A DNA stretch of 64,000 nt from Actinomycetes bacterium (GTDB lineage: Bacteria > Actinomycetota > Acidimicrobiia > Acidimicrobiales > Palsa-688), in the NCBI GenBank assembly GCA_021809105.1, contig JAKBAM010000001.1, positions 186,001 to 250,000 of the forward strand, written 5' to 3'. Shown one piece after another: positions 43,682-51,661 of this stretch. A model generated the notes under the pieces. The model had not been told where the DNA came from, searched no databases, and saw only the letters and a program-made list of their open reading frames with translations. The position numbers were made by a program, and so were the translations under genes. The stretch's first letter is position 1. Every line of letters starts with the position of its first letter.

Positions 43682-45064
43682 ATGATCGCGCGCCGGCAAA
43701 CCACCTCTCGTACGATCCTCGTGGTCGTCGCCACGGCCGGGATCACCTCGTGGCTAGCCCACAAGCGTCACGCTGCCCGGGGGGAACTGTACGATTCCCG
43801 GCTCATGCTGGAAGGCACGCTGCTCGATGGGGGGCCCGCTCTCGAGCCCCATGTGGAGGTCGGCCCCCGGCCCGACCCCGGATTCGGAGGTGACCTCGGG
43901 CTCGGGCACGCGCCGGTCGCGCGCTCCTCGCGCCGCGGGCGCCGGCATTCTCATCGTCGCCCGATCTCGGTGCCACGACTGCTGGCGGTGGACGCCTTGG
44001 TCTTGGCGATCGCGCTCGCGTCGGTTGTGGTGGCGGCCAAGGGCGGCCCGGCGGCCCCGGCCACCCCGATTCGGTCAGCGGCGTCGTCGACACCGACCCC
44101 CACACCCGAAGCGCCTGGGATCACCATCGCGACCGCGAGCATCGACCTGCCGGACCCCTTCCTCTACCCGGTGGGGAATCAGTATGCGCTGTTCGTTTCC
44201 ACGGCGTTCGGGGACTACAAGCGCAACGTGCCTGTCTTCGTAGGCCGGCCCGGCGCGTGGGGCCAGCCGAGAGACGCCCTTCCTACACTGCCCCGGTGGG
44301 CGGTCCCGGCCAATGGCACGTCGACCGGTGGCATCACCTGGGCACCTTTCGTCTACCGGTTCAACTCCACGTTCGTGCTCTACTTCTCTTCGTCGTTGCC
44401 GGGGAAGAAGCAGCACTGCATCGGTACCGCCACCTCGCCGGTGGTGACCGGACCGTATGTGCCCGACCAGACACCGATCGTCTGTCAGAGAAACTTCGGA
44501 GGTGACATCGACGCACAACCCTTCATCGACTACACGTCGTCTTCTGGGATACCGCAGCGGTACTTGGTTTGGAAATCCGACAACAACAGCACAGCCGGCA
44601 CAGGCATCCCGACCATATGGTCCCAACCGCTCAGCGCCGACGGGCGACACCTGAGCGGCAAGCCCAAGCGGATCTTCATGCCGGATCGCCCGTGGGAGGG
44701 CACCCTCGTCGAGGCACCCCAGATGGTTCGAGGCCCTGACGGTCGGCTGTGGCTCTTCTTCTCGGCGGGAAGTAGCTTCGCTACACCTGGCGGCTACGGA
44801 ATCGGGGTCGCATCGTGCGCCGGACCGCAGGGACCCTGTCGAAGCGCTACCCCTGGACCATTGATCATCGACAACCAGCAGGGCAAGGGGGTGGGCGAGG
44901 AGACCGTCTACGTGGACAGTGACGGGAGCGCCTGGCTCATCTACAACCCGTGGTCGACCGGACAGGTCCCCAATCTGTTCAGGCCCGCAGAGGCGGCACG
45001 CATCGGGTGGGGTCGGGGGGCCCCGTTCATAGCCGCTGCCGGCAAGTTCCCCTCCAAGCCGTAA
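43682..45064 (+). CDS. Membrane-anchored GH43-like beta-propeller protein
   Basis: A protein of up to 460 residues. An N-terminal region has a weak hydrophobic stretch (TILVVVATAGITSWL) and a stronger membrane segment (LLAVDALVLAIALASVVVAA), then a Pro/Thr linker, then a five-bladed-propeller domain of GH43/GH62 type. Catalytic positions are seen in DLPDPFLYP (Asp base), TGGITWAPFVY (the WAP motif), DIDAQPF (Asp) and VEAPQM (Glu acid). It would act outside the cell on arabinan, xylan or the organism's own arabinose-containing envelope. The ATG at 43682 is 1 nt after the upstream stop; an ATG at 43805 is an alternative that removes the first hydrophobic stretch. Confidence 0.8.
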   Translation: MIARRQTTSRTILVVVATAGITSWLAHKRHAARGELYDSRLMLEGTLLDGGPALEPHVEVGPRPDPGFGGDLGLGHAPVARSSRRGRRHSHRRPISVPRLLAVDALVLAIALASVVVAAKGGPAAPATPIRSAASSTPTPTPEAPGITIATASIDLPDPFLYPVGNQYALFVSTAFGDYKRNVPVFVGRPGAWGQPRDALPTLPRWAVPANGTSTGGITWAPFVYRFNSTFVLYFSSSLPGKKQHCIGTATSPVVTGPYVPDQTPIVCQRNFGGDIDAQPFIDYTSSSGIPQRYLVWKSDNNSTAGTGIPTIWSQPLSADGRHLSGKPKRIFMPDRPWEGTLVEAPQMVRGPDGRLWLFFSAGSSFATPGGYGIGVASCAGPQGPCRSATPGPLIIDNQQGKGVGEETVYVDSDGSAWLIYNPWSTGQVPNLFRPAEAARIGWGRGAPFIAAAGKFPSKP

Positions 45065-45098
45065 GGACCGCCCGGCTCCTGCGCGCCATACCCGAGCC

Positions 45099-45117
45099 GC
45101 CGGCCACAAGGCCCGGC
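45099..45117. terminator. Candidate bidirectional terminator
   Basis: GCCGGCC (45099-45105), a 4-nt loop, then GGCCCGGC (45110-45117) with one bulge, between two convergent genes. Confidence 0.35.
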
Positions 45118-45138
45118 ACCCGGTAGACGCCCTGCCTA

Positions 45139-46086
45139 CTAGCGGGGAGCCAGATCCCGAAGCGCCTGGCGGGTCTCGACACCGAACGGAAGGAGTGCCA
45201 AGGCCGGGGTGGTGACCCCCGCGTCGACGTAGCGCTGCACGCCGGCGCGCACCTCCTCGGCGGATCCGTGGAGCACCAGAGCGTCGACCACCTCGTCGGG
45301 GATGGCTGCCAGAGCACCCTTGCGATCACCGGCCTGCCACGCTTTCCACATGCCCTCCAACTGGGGTCCACGCCCCAACCACTCGTGGAAGGCTGCGTAC
45401 ACCGGCACGTTGAGATACGAAGCGATAACCCGCCTGGAGAATGCCCGCACCCTGTCGGTGTCCTCCGATGGGCACACGAAGATCCGCGCCACGACCTCCT
45501 TGTCGGGCCCGATCTCAGGGACGACCCGGGCCACGTCGTCGGCCGAAAGCCAGTTGATTATCGCTCCGTCCGCTTCCCGTCCGGCAAGCCGCAGCATGCC
45601 CGGCCTGAGCCCAGCAACCAGCAGGGGCGGTCGAACAGCCGGCGGTCGAGCCAACCGGAAACCACGGACCCGAAAGGTCTCGTACTCCTCGTCGATCCGC
45701 TCCCCTCCCAGGGCCGCCTTGAGAAAGCGGACGACGTCGCGCGTGCGCTTGTAGGGCTCGCTGAACTCCAACCCATTCCATGCCTCGACGATGATGTTGG
45801 ACGATGTGCCGACGCCGAAGGCAAACCGTCCAGGAGCGCACTCGGCCAGAGCGGCCACGCTCTGAGCCATGACCGCCGGGCCTCGGGTGTACGCCGGGAC
45901 GATAGCGGTCCCCAACCGTAGCGACGGAGTCCACGCGGCGGCGAGGGCGAGCGGTGTGAAGGCGTCGGTGCCATCGGCCTCGGACGACCAGAGGTCGGTG
46001 TATCCGAGATCCGCCAGCTCTTCGAACCACTCACGATGCTCACTGAGCGGAACGTCGTCGAACGGAACCGTTATGCCGTAGGTCAC
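45139..46086 (-). CDS. F420-type luciferase-like oxidoreductase
   Basis: A 315-residue luciferase-like monooxygenase-family protein of the actinobacterial F420-dependent type: GITVPFDDVPLSEH, ELADLGYTDLWSSEADG, LGTAIVPAYTRGPAVMAQ and RFAFGVGTSSNIIVEAWNG. The TR(G/H)P and GVGTSS patterns are typical of F420 users rather than FMN luciferases, but the cofactor is inferred. Begins with GTG 6 nt after TAGCCT. Confidence 0.88.
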   Translation of the reverse strand: MTYGITVPFDDVPLSEHREWFEELADLGYTDLWSSEADGTDAFTPLALAAAWTPSLRLGTAIVPAYTRGPAVMAQSVAALAECAPGRFAFGVGTSSNIIVEAWNGLEFSEPYKRTRDVVRFLKAALGGERIDEEYETFRVRGFRLARPPAVRPPLLVAGLRPGMLRLAGREADGAIINWLSADDVARVVPEIGPDKEVVARIFVCPSEDTDRVRAFSRRVIASYLNVPVYAAFHEWLGRGPQLEGMWKAWQAGDRKGALAAIPDEVVDALVLHGSAEEVRAGVQRYVDAGVTTPALALLPFGVETRQALRDLAPR

Positions 46087-46092
46087 AGCGGG

Positions 46093-46098
46093 AGGCTA
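46093..46098 (-). promoter_or_regulatory. Leaderless-type -10 box of the oxidoreductase gene
   Basis: TAGCCT (minus strand) ends 6 nt before the GTG at 46086. Confidence 0.5.
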
Positions 46099-46153
46099 CC
46101 GCTAGCCCCCGCCACCAGGAGCTGGCAGGGGTAACCGCAGAGCGAGCGGTACG

Positions 46154-46477
46154 TCAGGCCGCGGCGCGCTGGTCGCCGGGCTGCGACACCCTGCCCACCG
46201 CTCTGGCGAGCGCCCGGCGGGCGGCTGCGACCCCGGCCAAGCCGACTTCCTTCGTGTGCTGGTCGAGCTGCCAGTCCGCAGGCGCTATCTCCACGAGCGC
46301 ACGTGTGTGGTCGGAGGCGACTGCGAAGGCTTTCGACGCGCGCCTTTCGTGGGCGGCGGTCCAGGGGGCACCGTAGGCGCGACCCCCGCCGGGGCATCCG
46401 GCGCGCCGCCCGGGCAGTGGTGCTCCTGCAGTGTCGGTGTCGGGTCCGGACTCGATCAGCGGGAGTTGCTGTGCCAT
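46154..46477 (-). CDS. Small hypothetical protein
   Basis: A 107-residue protein with a Gly/Pro-rich first half and a helical, Ala/Arg-rich second half (HERRASKAFAVASDHTRALVEI). No family recognised. It is kept because a strong AGGAGG sequence lies about 9 nt before the ATG at 46477, unlike chance open frames. It is 67 nt upstream of the oxidoreductase gene on the same strand and divergent from the thiolase gene; the 187-nt region between carries a short hairpin, CGACA/TGTCG at 46501-46514. Confidence 0.5.
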   Translation of the reverse strand: MAQQLPLIESGPDTDTAGAPLPGRRAGCPGGGRAYGAPWTAAHERRASKAFAVASDHTRALVEIAPADWQLDQHTKEVGLAGVAAARRALARAVGRVSQPGDQRAAA

Positions 46478-46650
46478 GGGATCATCCTCCTCGGAGGGTG
46501 CGACATTTCTGTCGGGCCTGCGTCGGCCTCCTCGTTACGTTCCCTCCTCGCCACGTTTGCGAACCTCGGCCCTGCACCCCGGGCGCCTGCCCGTCACCCT
46601 TCGGTCGCTCCGGCGCGCCGACGGGGGGGCCGTGTGTCCCAGACCAACGA

Positions 46651-46656
46651 TAGGGT
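46651..46656 (+). promoter_or_regulatory. Leaderless-type -10 box of the thiolase gene
   Basis: TAGGGT ends 8 nt before the ATG at 46665. Confidence 0.5.
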
Positions 46657-46664
46657 TGGCGGCC

Positions 46665-47840
46665 ATGTCCGACGTGGTGATAATCGATGCCGTTCGTAGC
46701 CCGGTTGCCAGGCGCAACGGAGGGCTCTCTACGATGCATCCCGCCGACCTGCTCGGGTCGGTCCTGCAGGGTTTGATCGAGCGCACGGGCATCGACCCAT
46801 CCATGGTCGGGCAGATGGTTACGGGATGCGTCTCGCAGGTCGGGGAGCAGTCGTACAACATCGGCCGCACGGCGTGGCTGGCCGCAGGCCTGCCGGAGGG
46901 AGTCGCCGCGTCGACGGTCGACACGCAGTGCGGGTCCAGCCAGCACGCCTCGAGCCAGGCTGCGGCGATGATCGCGGCCGGGATAGTCGACGTGGCCATC
47001 GCGTCGGGCGTCGAGTCGATGAGCCGGATTCCGATCAACTCGAGCTCCAAGAAGGAGCTGGCGCTCGGCCGGGCCGTCCCCAAGACCTACTTCGGCCATT
47101 TCGAGTTCACGTCACAGTTCGAAGGCGCAGAGCGGATCGCCGACAAGTGGAGCATCACCCGCGACGACACCGACCGCTTCGGCTTGGCCTCCCAGCAGAA
47201 GGCCGCGCAGGCGTGGTCCGAGGGTCGCTTCGACAGCCAGATCGTGCCGATCGACGCTCCCGTCCTCGGCGAAGACGGCAAGGCGACCGGAGAGACTTCA
47301 CGGGTCTCCCGTGACGAAGGTCTGCGCGCCACATCGCTCGAGGCACTTGCATCCCTGAAGGCGGTGGGCCGGCCGGACGGTGTTCACACCGCCGGAAGCT
47401 CCTCGCAGATCTCCGATGGCGCCGGCGCAGTGCTGATGATGACGTCGGATCGAGCATCTCAGCTGCACCTCACACCCAGGGCGCGTGTCGTGGACACGTG
47501 CCTCGTCGGCGTTGATCCGGTACTGATGCTCACCGGACCCATCGACGCAACCAACCACCTCCTACACCGCTCCGGGTGGCGCATCGGCGACATCGACGTG
47601 GCGGAGATCAATGAGGCATTCGCTTCCGTGGTCCTGGCGTGGGAGAAGGAGACAGGTCCCGATCCTGCAGCTGTCAACCCCAACGGGGGCGCCATCGCCC
47701 TGGGCCACCCTCTTGGTGGTACCGGCGTGATCCTCCTGACCAAGGCACTGCACGAGCTCGAGCGCGCCGGTGGCCGCAGGGCCCTGGTTTCGATGTGCTG
47801 CGGCGGCGGTCTCGGCACCGGCACTCTGATCGAGCGCTGA
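46665..47840 (+). CDS. Acetyl-CoA acetyltransferase (thiolase)
   Basis: A 391-residue thiolase, cleaving 3-ketoacyl-CoA or condensing acetyl-CoA. Catalytic residues are Cys in TQCGSSQHA, His in NPNGGAIALGHPLGGTG and Cys in SMCCGGGLGTG. The sequence resembles the actinobacterial FadA5/FadA6 group that works on steroid or branched acyl-CoA, but assignment to a pathway is uncertain. With the SDR at 34416 and the CaiB-type protein at 14099 it points to an active acyl-CoA catabolism. The frame is open upstream to 46431; the ATG at 46665 matches the family start. Confidence 0.94.
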   Translation: MSDVVIIDAVRSPVARRNGGLSTMHPADLLGSVLQGLIERTGIDPSMVGQMVTGCVSQVGEQSYNIGRTAWLAAGLPEGVAASTVDTQCGSSQHASSQAAAMIAAGIVDVAIASGVESMSRIPINSSSKKELALGRAVPKTYFGHFEFTSQFEGAERIADKWSITRDDTDRFGLASQQKAAQAWSEGRFDSQIVPIDAPVLGEDGKATGETSRVSRDEGLRATSLEALASLKAVGRPDGVHTAGSSSQISDGAGAVLMMTSDRASQLHLTPRARVVDTCLVGVDPVLMLTGPIDATNHLLHRSGWRIGDIDVAEINEAFASVVLAWEKETGPDPAAVNPNGGAIALGHPLGGTGVILLTKALHELERAGGRRALVSMCCGGGLGTGTLIER

Positions 47841-47858
47841 GCCCGTCGATCCCCTTCC

Positions 47859-48698
47859 ATGACCGCACTCGCAGAGGCTCTCGGCTATGCCTCGGACGAC
47901 GCCCTGTTGATTATCAGCTGCGATGAGCTCGGCGTCAGTTGGGCGCACAACGCTGGTGTCTTCGGCGCTCTCCGGGAGGGCATGGCCACCGCCGCCGGGC
48001 TGGTGGTGCCAGCACCGTGGTCCCGGGAGGCAGCAGCTCGCTACCGAGGTGAAGATGTGGGTGTCCACCTCACCCTCAACGCCGAATACGACTTGTACCG
48101 CTGGGGCCCGACAACCCACTGTCCATCCCTCCTCGACGGCGACGGTGGCTTCCCAAGGACTTTGGACGACCTGTGGGACCATGCGGACACGGAGGAGGTG
48201 AGGCGCGAGTGCCGAGCGCAGATCGAGCGGGCTATCTACTGGGGTTTTGACATCAGCCACCTCAGCGCCCACCTGGGAGCCCTGGACCTGCGACCCGAGT
48301 TCTTCGATGTGGCGCTCGACCTCGCCATCGAGTTTCGCCTGCCACTTCGAATGCCGCCCGCGAGCGTCGAGCGTCAGGCCGGCTTCCCATTCCGGAGCCT
48401 GGCAGCCGAGCAAGGAGTCATTAGCCCGGACCATGTCATCCGAGTCAACCGAACGTCCAGCGCCCGGCGCGTACTGGAGCGTCTCCTCGGGGAGATCCGG
48501 CCCGGGGTGACCGAGGTGGTCCTTCGGCCGGCGGTCGACAGCCCGGAGCTACGGGCGATCGCACCGGACTGGCCAGCCAGGGTCGACGACCACGACCTGG
48601 CCCTCGACGGGGCATCGCTGCGGGCGCTCGGGCGGCGGGTCGGACTCACCACGATCGGCTACCGGGTGCTGCGCGATCTCCAGAGGAGCCGCACGTGA
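47859..48698 (+). CDS. ChbG/YdjC-like carbohydrate deacetylase family protein
   Basis: A 279-residue YdjC-fold protein. Family members are metal-dependent deacetylases of N-acetyl sugars. The metal motif normally reads DDxG near the N-terminus; here it is SCDELG at residues 20-25, keeping one Asp but replacing the other by Cys. Later metal ligands look present (VGVHLTLN and SHLSAHLG). Activity may be altered. It follows the thiolase gene by 18 nt and precedes a doubtful small frame by a 4-nt overlap. Confidence 0.82.
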   Translation: MTALAEALGYASDDALLIISCDELGVSWAHNAGVFGALREGMATAAGLVVPAPWSREAAARYRGEDVGVHLTLNAEYDLYRWGPTTHCPSLLDGDGGFPRTLDDLWDHADTEEVRRECRAQIERAIYWGFDISHLSAHLGALDLRPEFFDVALDLAIEFRLPLRMPPASVERQAGFPFRSLAAEQGVISPDHVIRVNRTSSARRVLERLLGEIRPGVTEVVLRPAVDSPELRAIAPDWPARVDDHDLALDGASLRALGRRVGLTTIGYRVLRDLQRSRT

Positions 48699-48916
48699 GC
48701 CACACAGCGGGCGGCCCGGCGGCCACGGAAAGCTCGCGCCCCGACGAGCACATCGACGCCTGCTGTGACAGCATCTCGATGGAGACCCTGAACCTACGCA
48801 GGGCCGAGACGGCGCGACGGACTCAGCGCCTGCCGCCTAGCAGTGATCGGACTGCGGAGGGTGACCGAGCAGCCGGGCAGCCAGCCGCTCCAGCCCCGCC
48901 ACCCTGCTGCCCTTGA
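48695..48916 (+). CDS. Doubtful small open reading frame
   Basis: 73 codons starting with GTG that overlaps the YdjC-like stop (GTGA). The first 47 codons lie in otherwise empty sequence; the rest overlaps the 3' end of murF on the other strand and becomes Pro/Ala-rich. It may be real only in its first part or not at all. No family recognised. Confidence 0.25.
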   Translation: MSHTAGGPAATESSRPDEHIDACCDSISMETLNLRRAETARRTQRLPPSSDRTAEGDRAAGQPAAPAPPPCCP

Positions 48917-50228
48917 TCAGCACGGCGTCGCCGGCGGTGAGTGGACCGACGGCGGCCAGCGCCTCCTCGATGTTCGCGGCAGGGACGATGCCGTAATCCG
49001 ATGTGCCCACGATGACCAGGTCGACTGCCAGGTCGGCGGCGAGGGCGGCGATACGGCGGTGTTCTGCCGGGCCGGACGGGCCGAGCTCCGCCATCTCCCC
49101 AAGCACGGCTATGCGCCGGTTGGCCCTCAGCCGAGCCAACCCGTCGAGCGCCGCAGCCATAGAGGTTGGATTGGCGTTGTAGGCGTCGTTGAGGATCCGA
49201 GCCCCCCCCGGCGCCGTGCCCAGCTCCATGCGCCACGGGCTGGAGGGGGCAGAACCCAGGGCCGCAACCGCGGCATCCAGGTCGACGCCCAGCTCGAGGG
49301 CTACAGCGAGCGCCGCAAGGGAGTTGCCCACTTGCTGGGCTCCGCGCACCGACAGGACCACGGTGGCGCTCCCCCAAGGCGACCGCAAGATGTAGCTGGC
49401 TCGCAGCTCGTCATCCATCTCTACCTGCTCTGCCACCACATCGAGGGCCGATCCCGGCGACGAGCCAGCCACGCCGTAGCGCAGCACTGCGGCCTTAGTC
49501 CGCGCCGCCATGGCCGAGACCAGCGCGTCATCCCCGTTGAGTACGGCCGTGCCACCTGCGGGGAGCGCCTCCACCAGCTCCCCCTTCGCCCGGGCGATGA
49601 CTTCCACTCCTCCGAACAACTCCGTATGAGCAGCAGCCACTGCCGTCACCACCGCCATCGTCGGCCGGGCCACGTCGCACAGCCGGGCGATGTGACCAAC
49701 TCCCCTTGCTCCCATTTCGACGATGGCCACCTCTGTCTCCTCGACACCATTGGCCAGCGTGAGCGGGACCCCGAGCTCGTTGTTGAAGCTGCGAGCGCTA
49801 GCAGTCACTCGACGGCCTGCGCCGACCGCCGCCGCGGCCAGATCCTTGGTGGAGGTCTTGCCGACCGACCCGGTGATGCCGACAACCGGGCAGTCCAACC
49901 GGCATCGGGCCGCCCGCCCGATGTCCAGTAGCGCGTTGCCCGTGTCGACCACAGCTATCGACACGGCACCGGGTATCTCTGGCGCAGGCCTATGCCCATG
50001 AGCGTAGAGATAGACACCCGCACCTCGCGCCACGGCCTCGGGAATGAACGCGTGGCCGTCGCGTCCTGCGACGATGGGCACGAACACCCCGCCGGGTGAC
50101 ATGTCTCTCGAATCGATGCCGACCGGTCCGAACCCGCGGCCTGGGTATGATTCGCCTGCGCCCGGTGCCCCGACGGGGTCGATCCGGCCACCGATGGCGT
50201 GAGCAAGCTGTGGGATGGTCCAACGCAT
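48837..50228 (-). CDS. murF: UDP-N-acetylmuramoyl-tripeptide--D-alanyl-D-alanine ligase
   Basis: MurF adds D-Ala-D-Ala to the UDP-MurNAc-tripeptide, the last cytoplasmic step of the peptidoglycan precursor. The 463-residue protein has the Mur-ligase order: N-terminal domain with SRDMSPGGVFVPIVAGRDGH, P-loop GITGSVGKTSTKD, SFNNELGVPLTLA, the HTELFGG region, and a C-terminal domain with DAYNANPTSM and LGEMAELG. The ATG at 50228 begins MRWTIPQLA; the frame is open to 50414. It is alone on its strand, divergent from ddl, which makes its D-Ala-D-Ala substrate. Confidence 0.93.
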   Translation of the reverse strand: MRWTIPQLAHAIGGRIDPVGAPGAGESYPGRGFGPVGIDSRDMSPGGVFVPIVAGRDGHAFIPEAVARGAGVYLYAHGHRPAPEIPGAVSIAVVDTGNALLDIGRAARCRLDCPVVGITGSVGKTSTKDLAAAAVGAGRRVTASARSFNNELGVPLTLANGVEETEVAIVEMGARGVGHIARLCDVARPTMAVVTAVAAAHTELFGGVEVIARAKGELVEALPAGGTAVLNGDDALVSAMAARTKAAVLRYGVAGSSPGSALDVVAEQVEMDDELRASYILRSPWGSATVVLSVRGAQQVGNSLAALAVALELGVDLDAAVAALGSAPSSPWRMELGTAPGGARILNDAYNANPTSMAAALDGLARLRANRRIAVLGEMAELGPSGPAEHRRIAALAADLAVDLVIVGTSDYGIVPAANIEEALAAVGPLTAGDAVLIKGSRVAGLERLAARLLGHPPQSDHC

Positions 50229-50293
50229 GAGGTACTGATCATGCCAGTGACCGGGCTCCGGTCGGGATCCCGAGGACCATGACACCTCGCAGA

Positions 50294-50299
50294 TAGCGT
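50294..50299 (+). promoter_or_regulatory. Leaderless-type -10 box of ddl
   Basis: TAGCGT ends 7 nt before the ATG at 50307 and favours that start over the GTG at 50298, which lies inside the hexamer. Confidence 0.5.
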
Positions 50300-50306
50300 G
50301 GACTCC

Positions 50307-51458
50307 ATGTCCGACGCTGTCCTCAGTTCTCGTCACGACGGACGGATCCGCTTGGTGTTGCTCTATGGGGGCAGATCCGCAGAGCACGAGGTGTCGTGCG
50401 TCTCGGCTCGCCACGTCCTGGCCGCCTGCGATCCAGGGCGGTACCGGATCGAGGTAGTGGGTATCGGGACGGACGGACGGTGGGTGGAGGCCACTGCCAT
50501 CGCCGAGGCGCTACCGGCCACAGCCGCCGCTATGCCCGAGCCCGACGGTTTGCTGGCAGCTGATCAGTGCCCCCCAATGCTCGAACCGGTCAGGGCGCTG
50601 CAGTCAGGACGCTACACAGAAGGACGGACGCTCGACCTCACGGTGGTGTGGCCCGCCTTGCACGGGCCGATGGGCGAAGACGGGACCGTGCAAGGGCTCT
50701 GCGAGCTGGCCGACGTGGCCTACGTCGGCGCCGGGGTAACCGGATCTGCCGCCGCGATGGACAAGGCGCTAGCCAAGACGGCTTTCGCCGGCGCCGGGCT
50801 GCCACAGGCTCGTTGGATCGGGGTTTCTGCTTCGGTGGTGCGCGACCCCACCGGTGACGCGCTGACCGGACTGGTCAAGAGCGTCGAGGCCGAGCTGGGT
50901 TGGCCCGTCTACGTCAAGCCGGCCAACATGGGATCGACCATAGGCGTGTCCCGTGCTGCCGACCCGAGCGAGCTGGCCACGGCGCTGGAGTTGGCCGCCC
51001 GCTACGACGACTACCTGCTAGCCGAGGAAGAGGTCCGGGGACGCGAGCTGGAGATCGGCGTGCTCGGACTTGATCCCCTCCTGACATCGGTGATCGGCGA
51101 GGTCCGACCCAGCCACGATTTCTATGACTTCGAGGACAAGTACACCTCCGGGACAGCGGGTCTCCTCGTGCCCGCAGCCGTCTCCCAAGACGTCGCTGAC
51201 GAGATGGCGCTCCTCGCGGTGTCAGCCTGCCGCGCCGTCCGCGTGGAGGCCATGGCCCGAGTCGACTTCTTCTACGACGAGGCCGGCGGCCGCCTGCTGC
51301 TCAATGAGATCAACACCCTGCCCGGCTTTACGCCCATCTCCATGTATCCCCGCTTATGGGCTGCCTCGGGGGTCGGCTACGGCGCTCTAGTCGACCGCCT
51401 CGTCGATCTAGCCCTTCGCCGCCATCAGCGCCGGGCGGCCCTGCAAACATCGCGTTGA
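50307..51458 (+). CDS. ddl: D-alanine--D-alanine ligase
   Basis: Ddl joins two D-alanines with ATP for peptidoglycan synthesis. The 383-residue ATP-grasp protein has VLLYGGRSAEHEVS, ALHGPMGEDGTVQGL, the Lys-containing VYVKPANMGSTIGVSR, the omega-loop HDFYDFEDKYTSGT and the metal site LLLNEINTLPGFTP. The Tyr and Lys in the omega loop argue for D-Ala as second substrate. Its stop codon lies within the first arm of an intergenic repeat cluster. Confidence 0.96.
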   Translation: MSDAVLSSRHDGRIRLVLLYGGRSAEHEVSCVSARHVLAACDPGRYRIEVVGIGTDGRWVEATAIAEALPATAAAMPEPDGLLAADQCPPMLEPVRALQSGRYTEGRTLDLTVVWPALHGPMGEDGTVQGLCELADVAYVGAGVTGSAAAMDKALAKTAFAGAGLPQARWIGVSASVVRDPTGDALTGLVKSVEAELGWPVYVKPANMGSTIGVSRAADPSELATALELAARYDDYLLAEEEVRGRELEIGVLGLDPLLTSVIGEVRPSHDFYDFEDKYTSGTAGLLVPAAVSQDVADEMALLAVSACRAVRVEAMARVDFFYDEAGGRLLLNEINTLPGFTPISMYPRLWAASGVGYGALVDRLVDLALRRHQRRAALQTSR

Positions 51459-51609
51459 GCTCGGAACCGGGCGAACACCGAAGTCGCGCAATGTTTGCAC
51501 TCGCCTCCACCTCGTCGCGCGTCAAGACCCCATGCGGCCGCGAAGTGCAAACTCTGCCAGCACCGGATGGTCGCGTAGTGCACAGTTGACCAGCACCGCC
51601 CCAACGCCG
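51442..51609. repeat. Three-armed inverted repeat and 33-bp direct repeats after ddl
   Basis: TGCAAACAT (51442-51450) pairs with ATGTTTGCA (51491-51499); GTTTGCACT (51493-51501) also pairs with AGTGCAAAC (51544-51552). From 51544 two imperfect 33-nt units follow (AGTGCA...CCAGCACCG at 51544 and 51577). It fills most of the 203-nt gap between convergent ddl and rskA and may end both transcripts. Confidence 0.55.
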
Positions 51610-51661
51610 GTGTCCGGCCTGTGCCAGCTCCGGCCTCCCGACACCCCCCGCCGGGCGCCCC

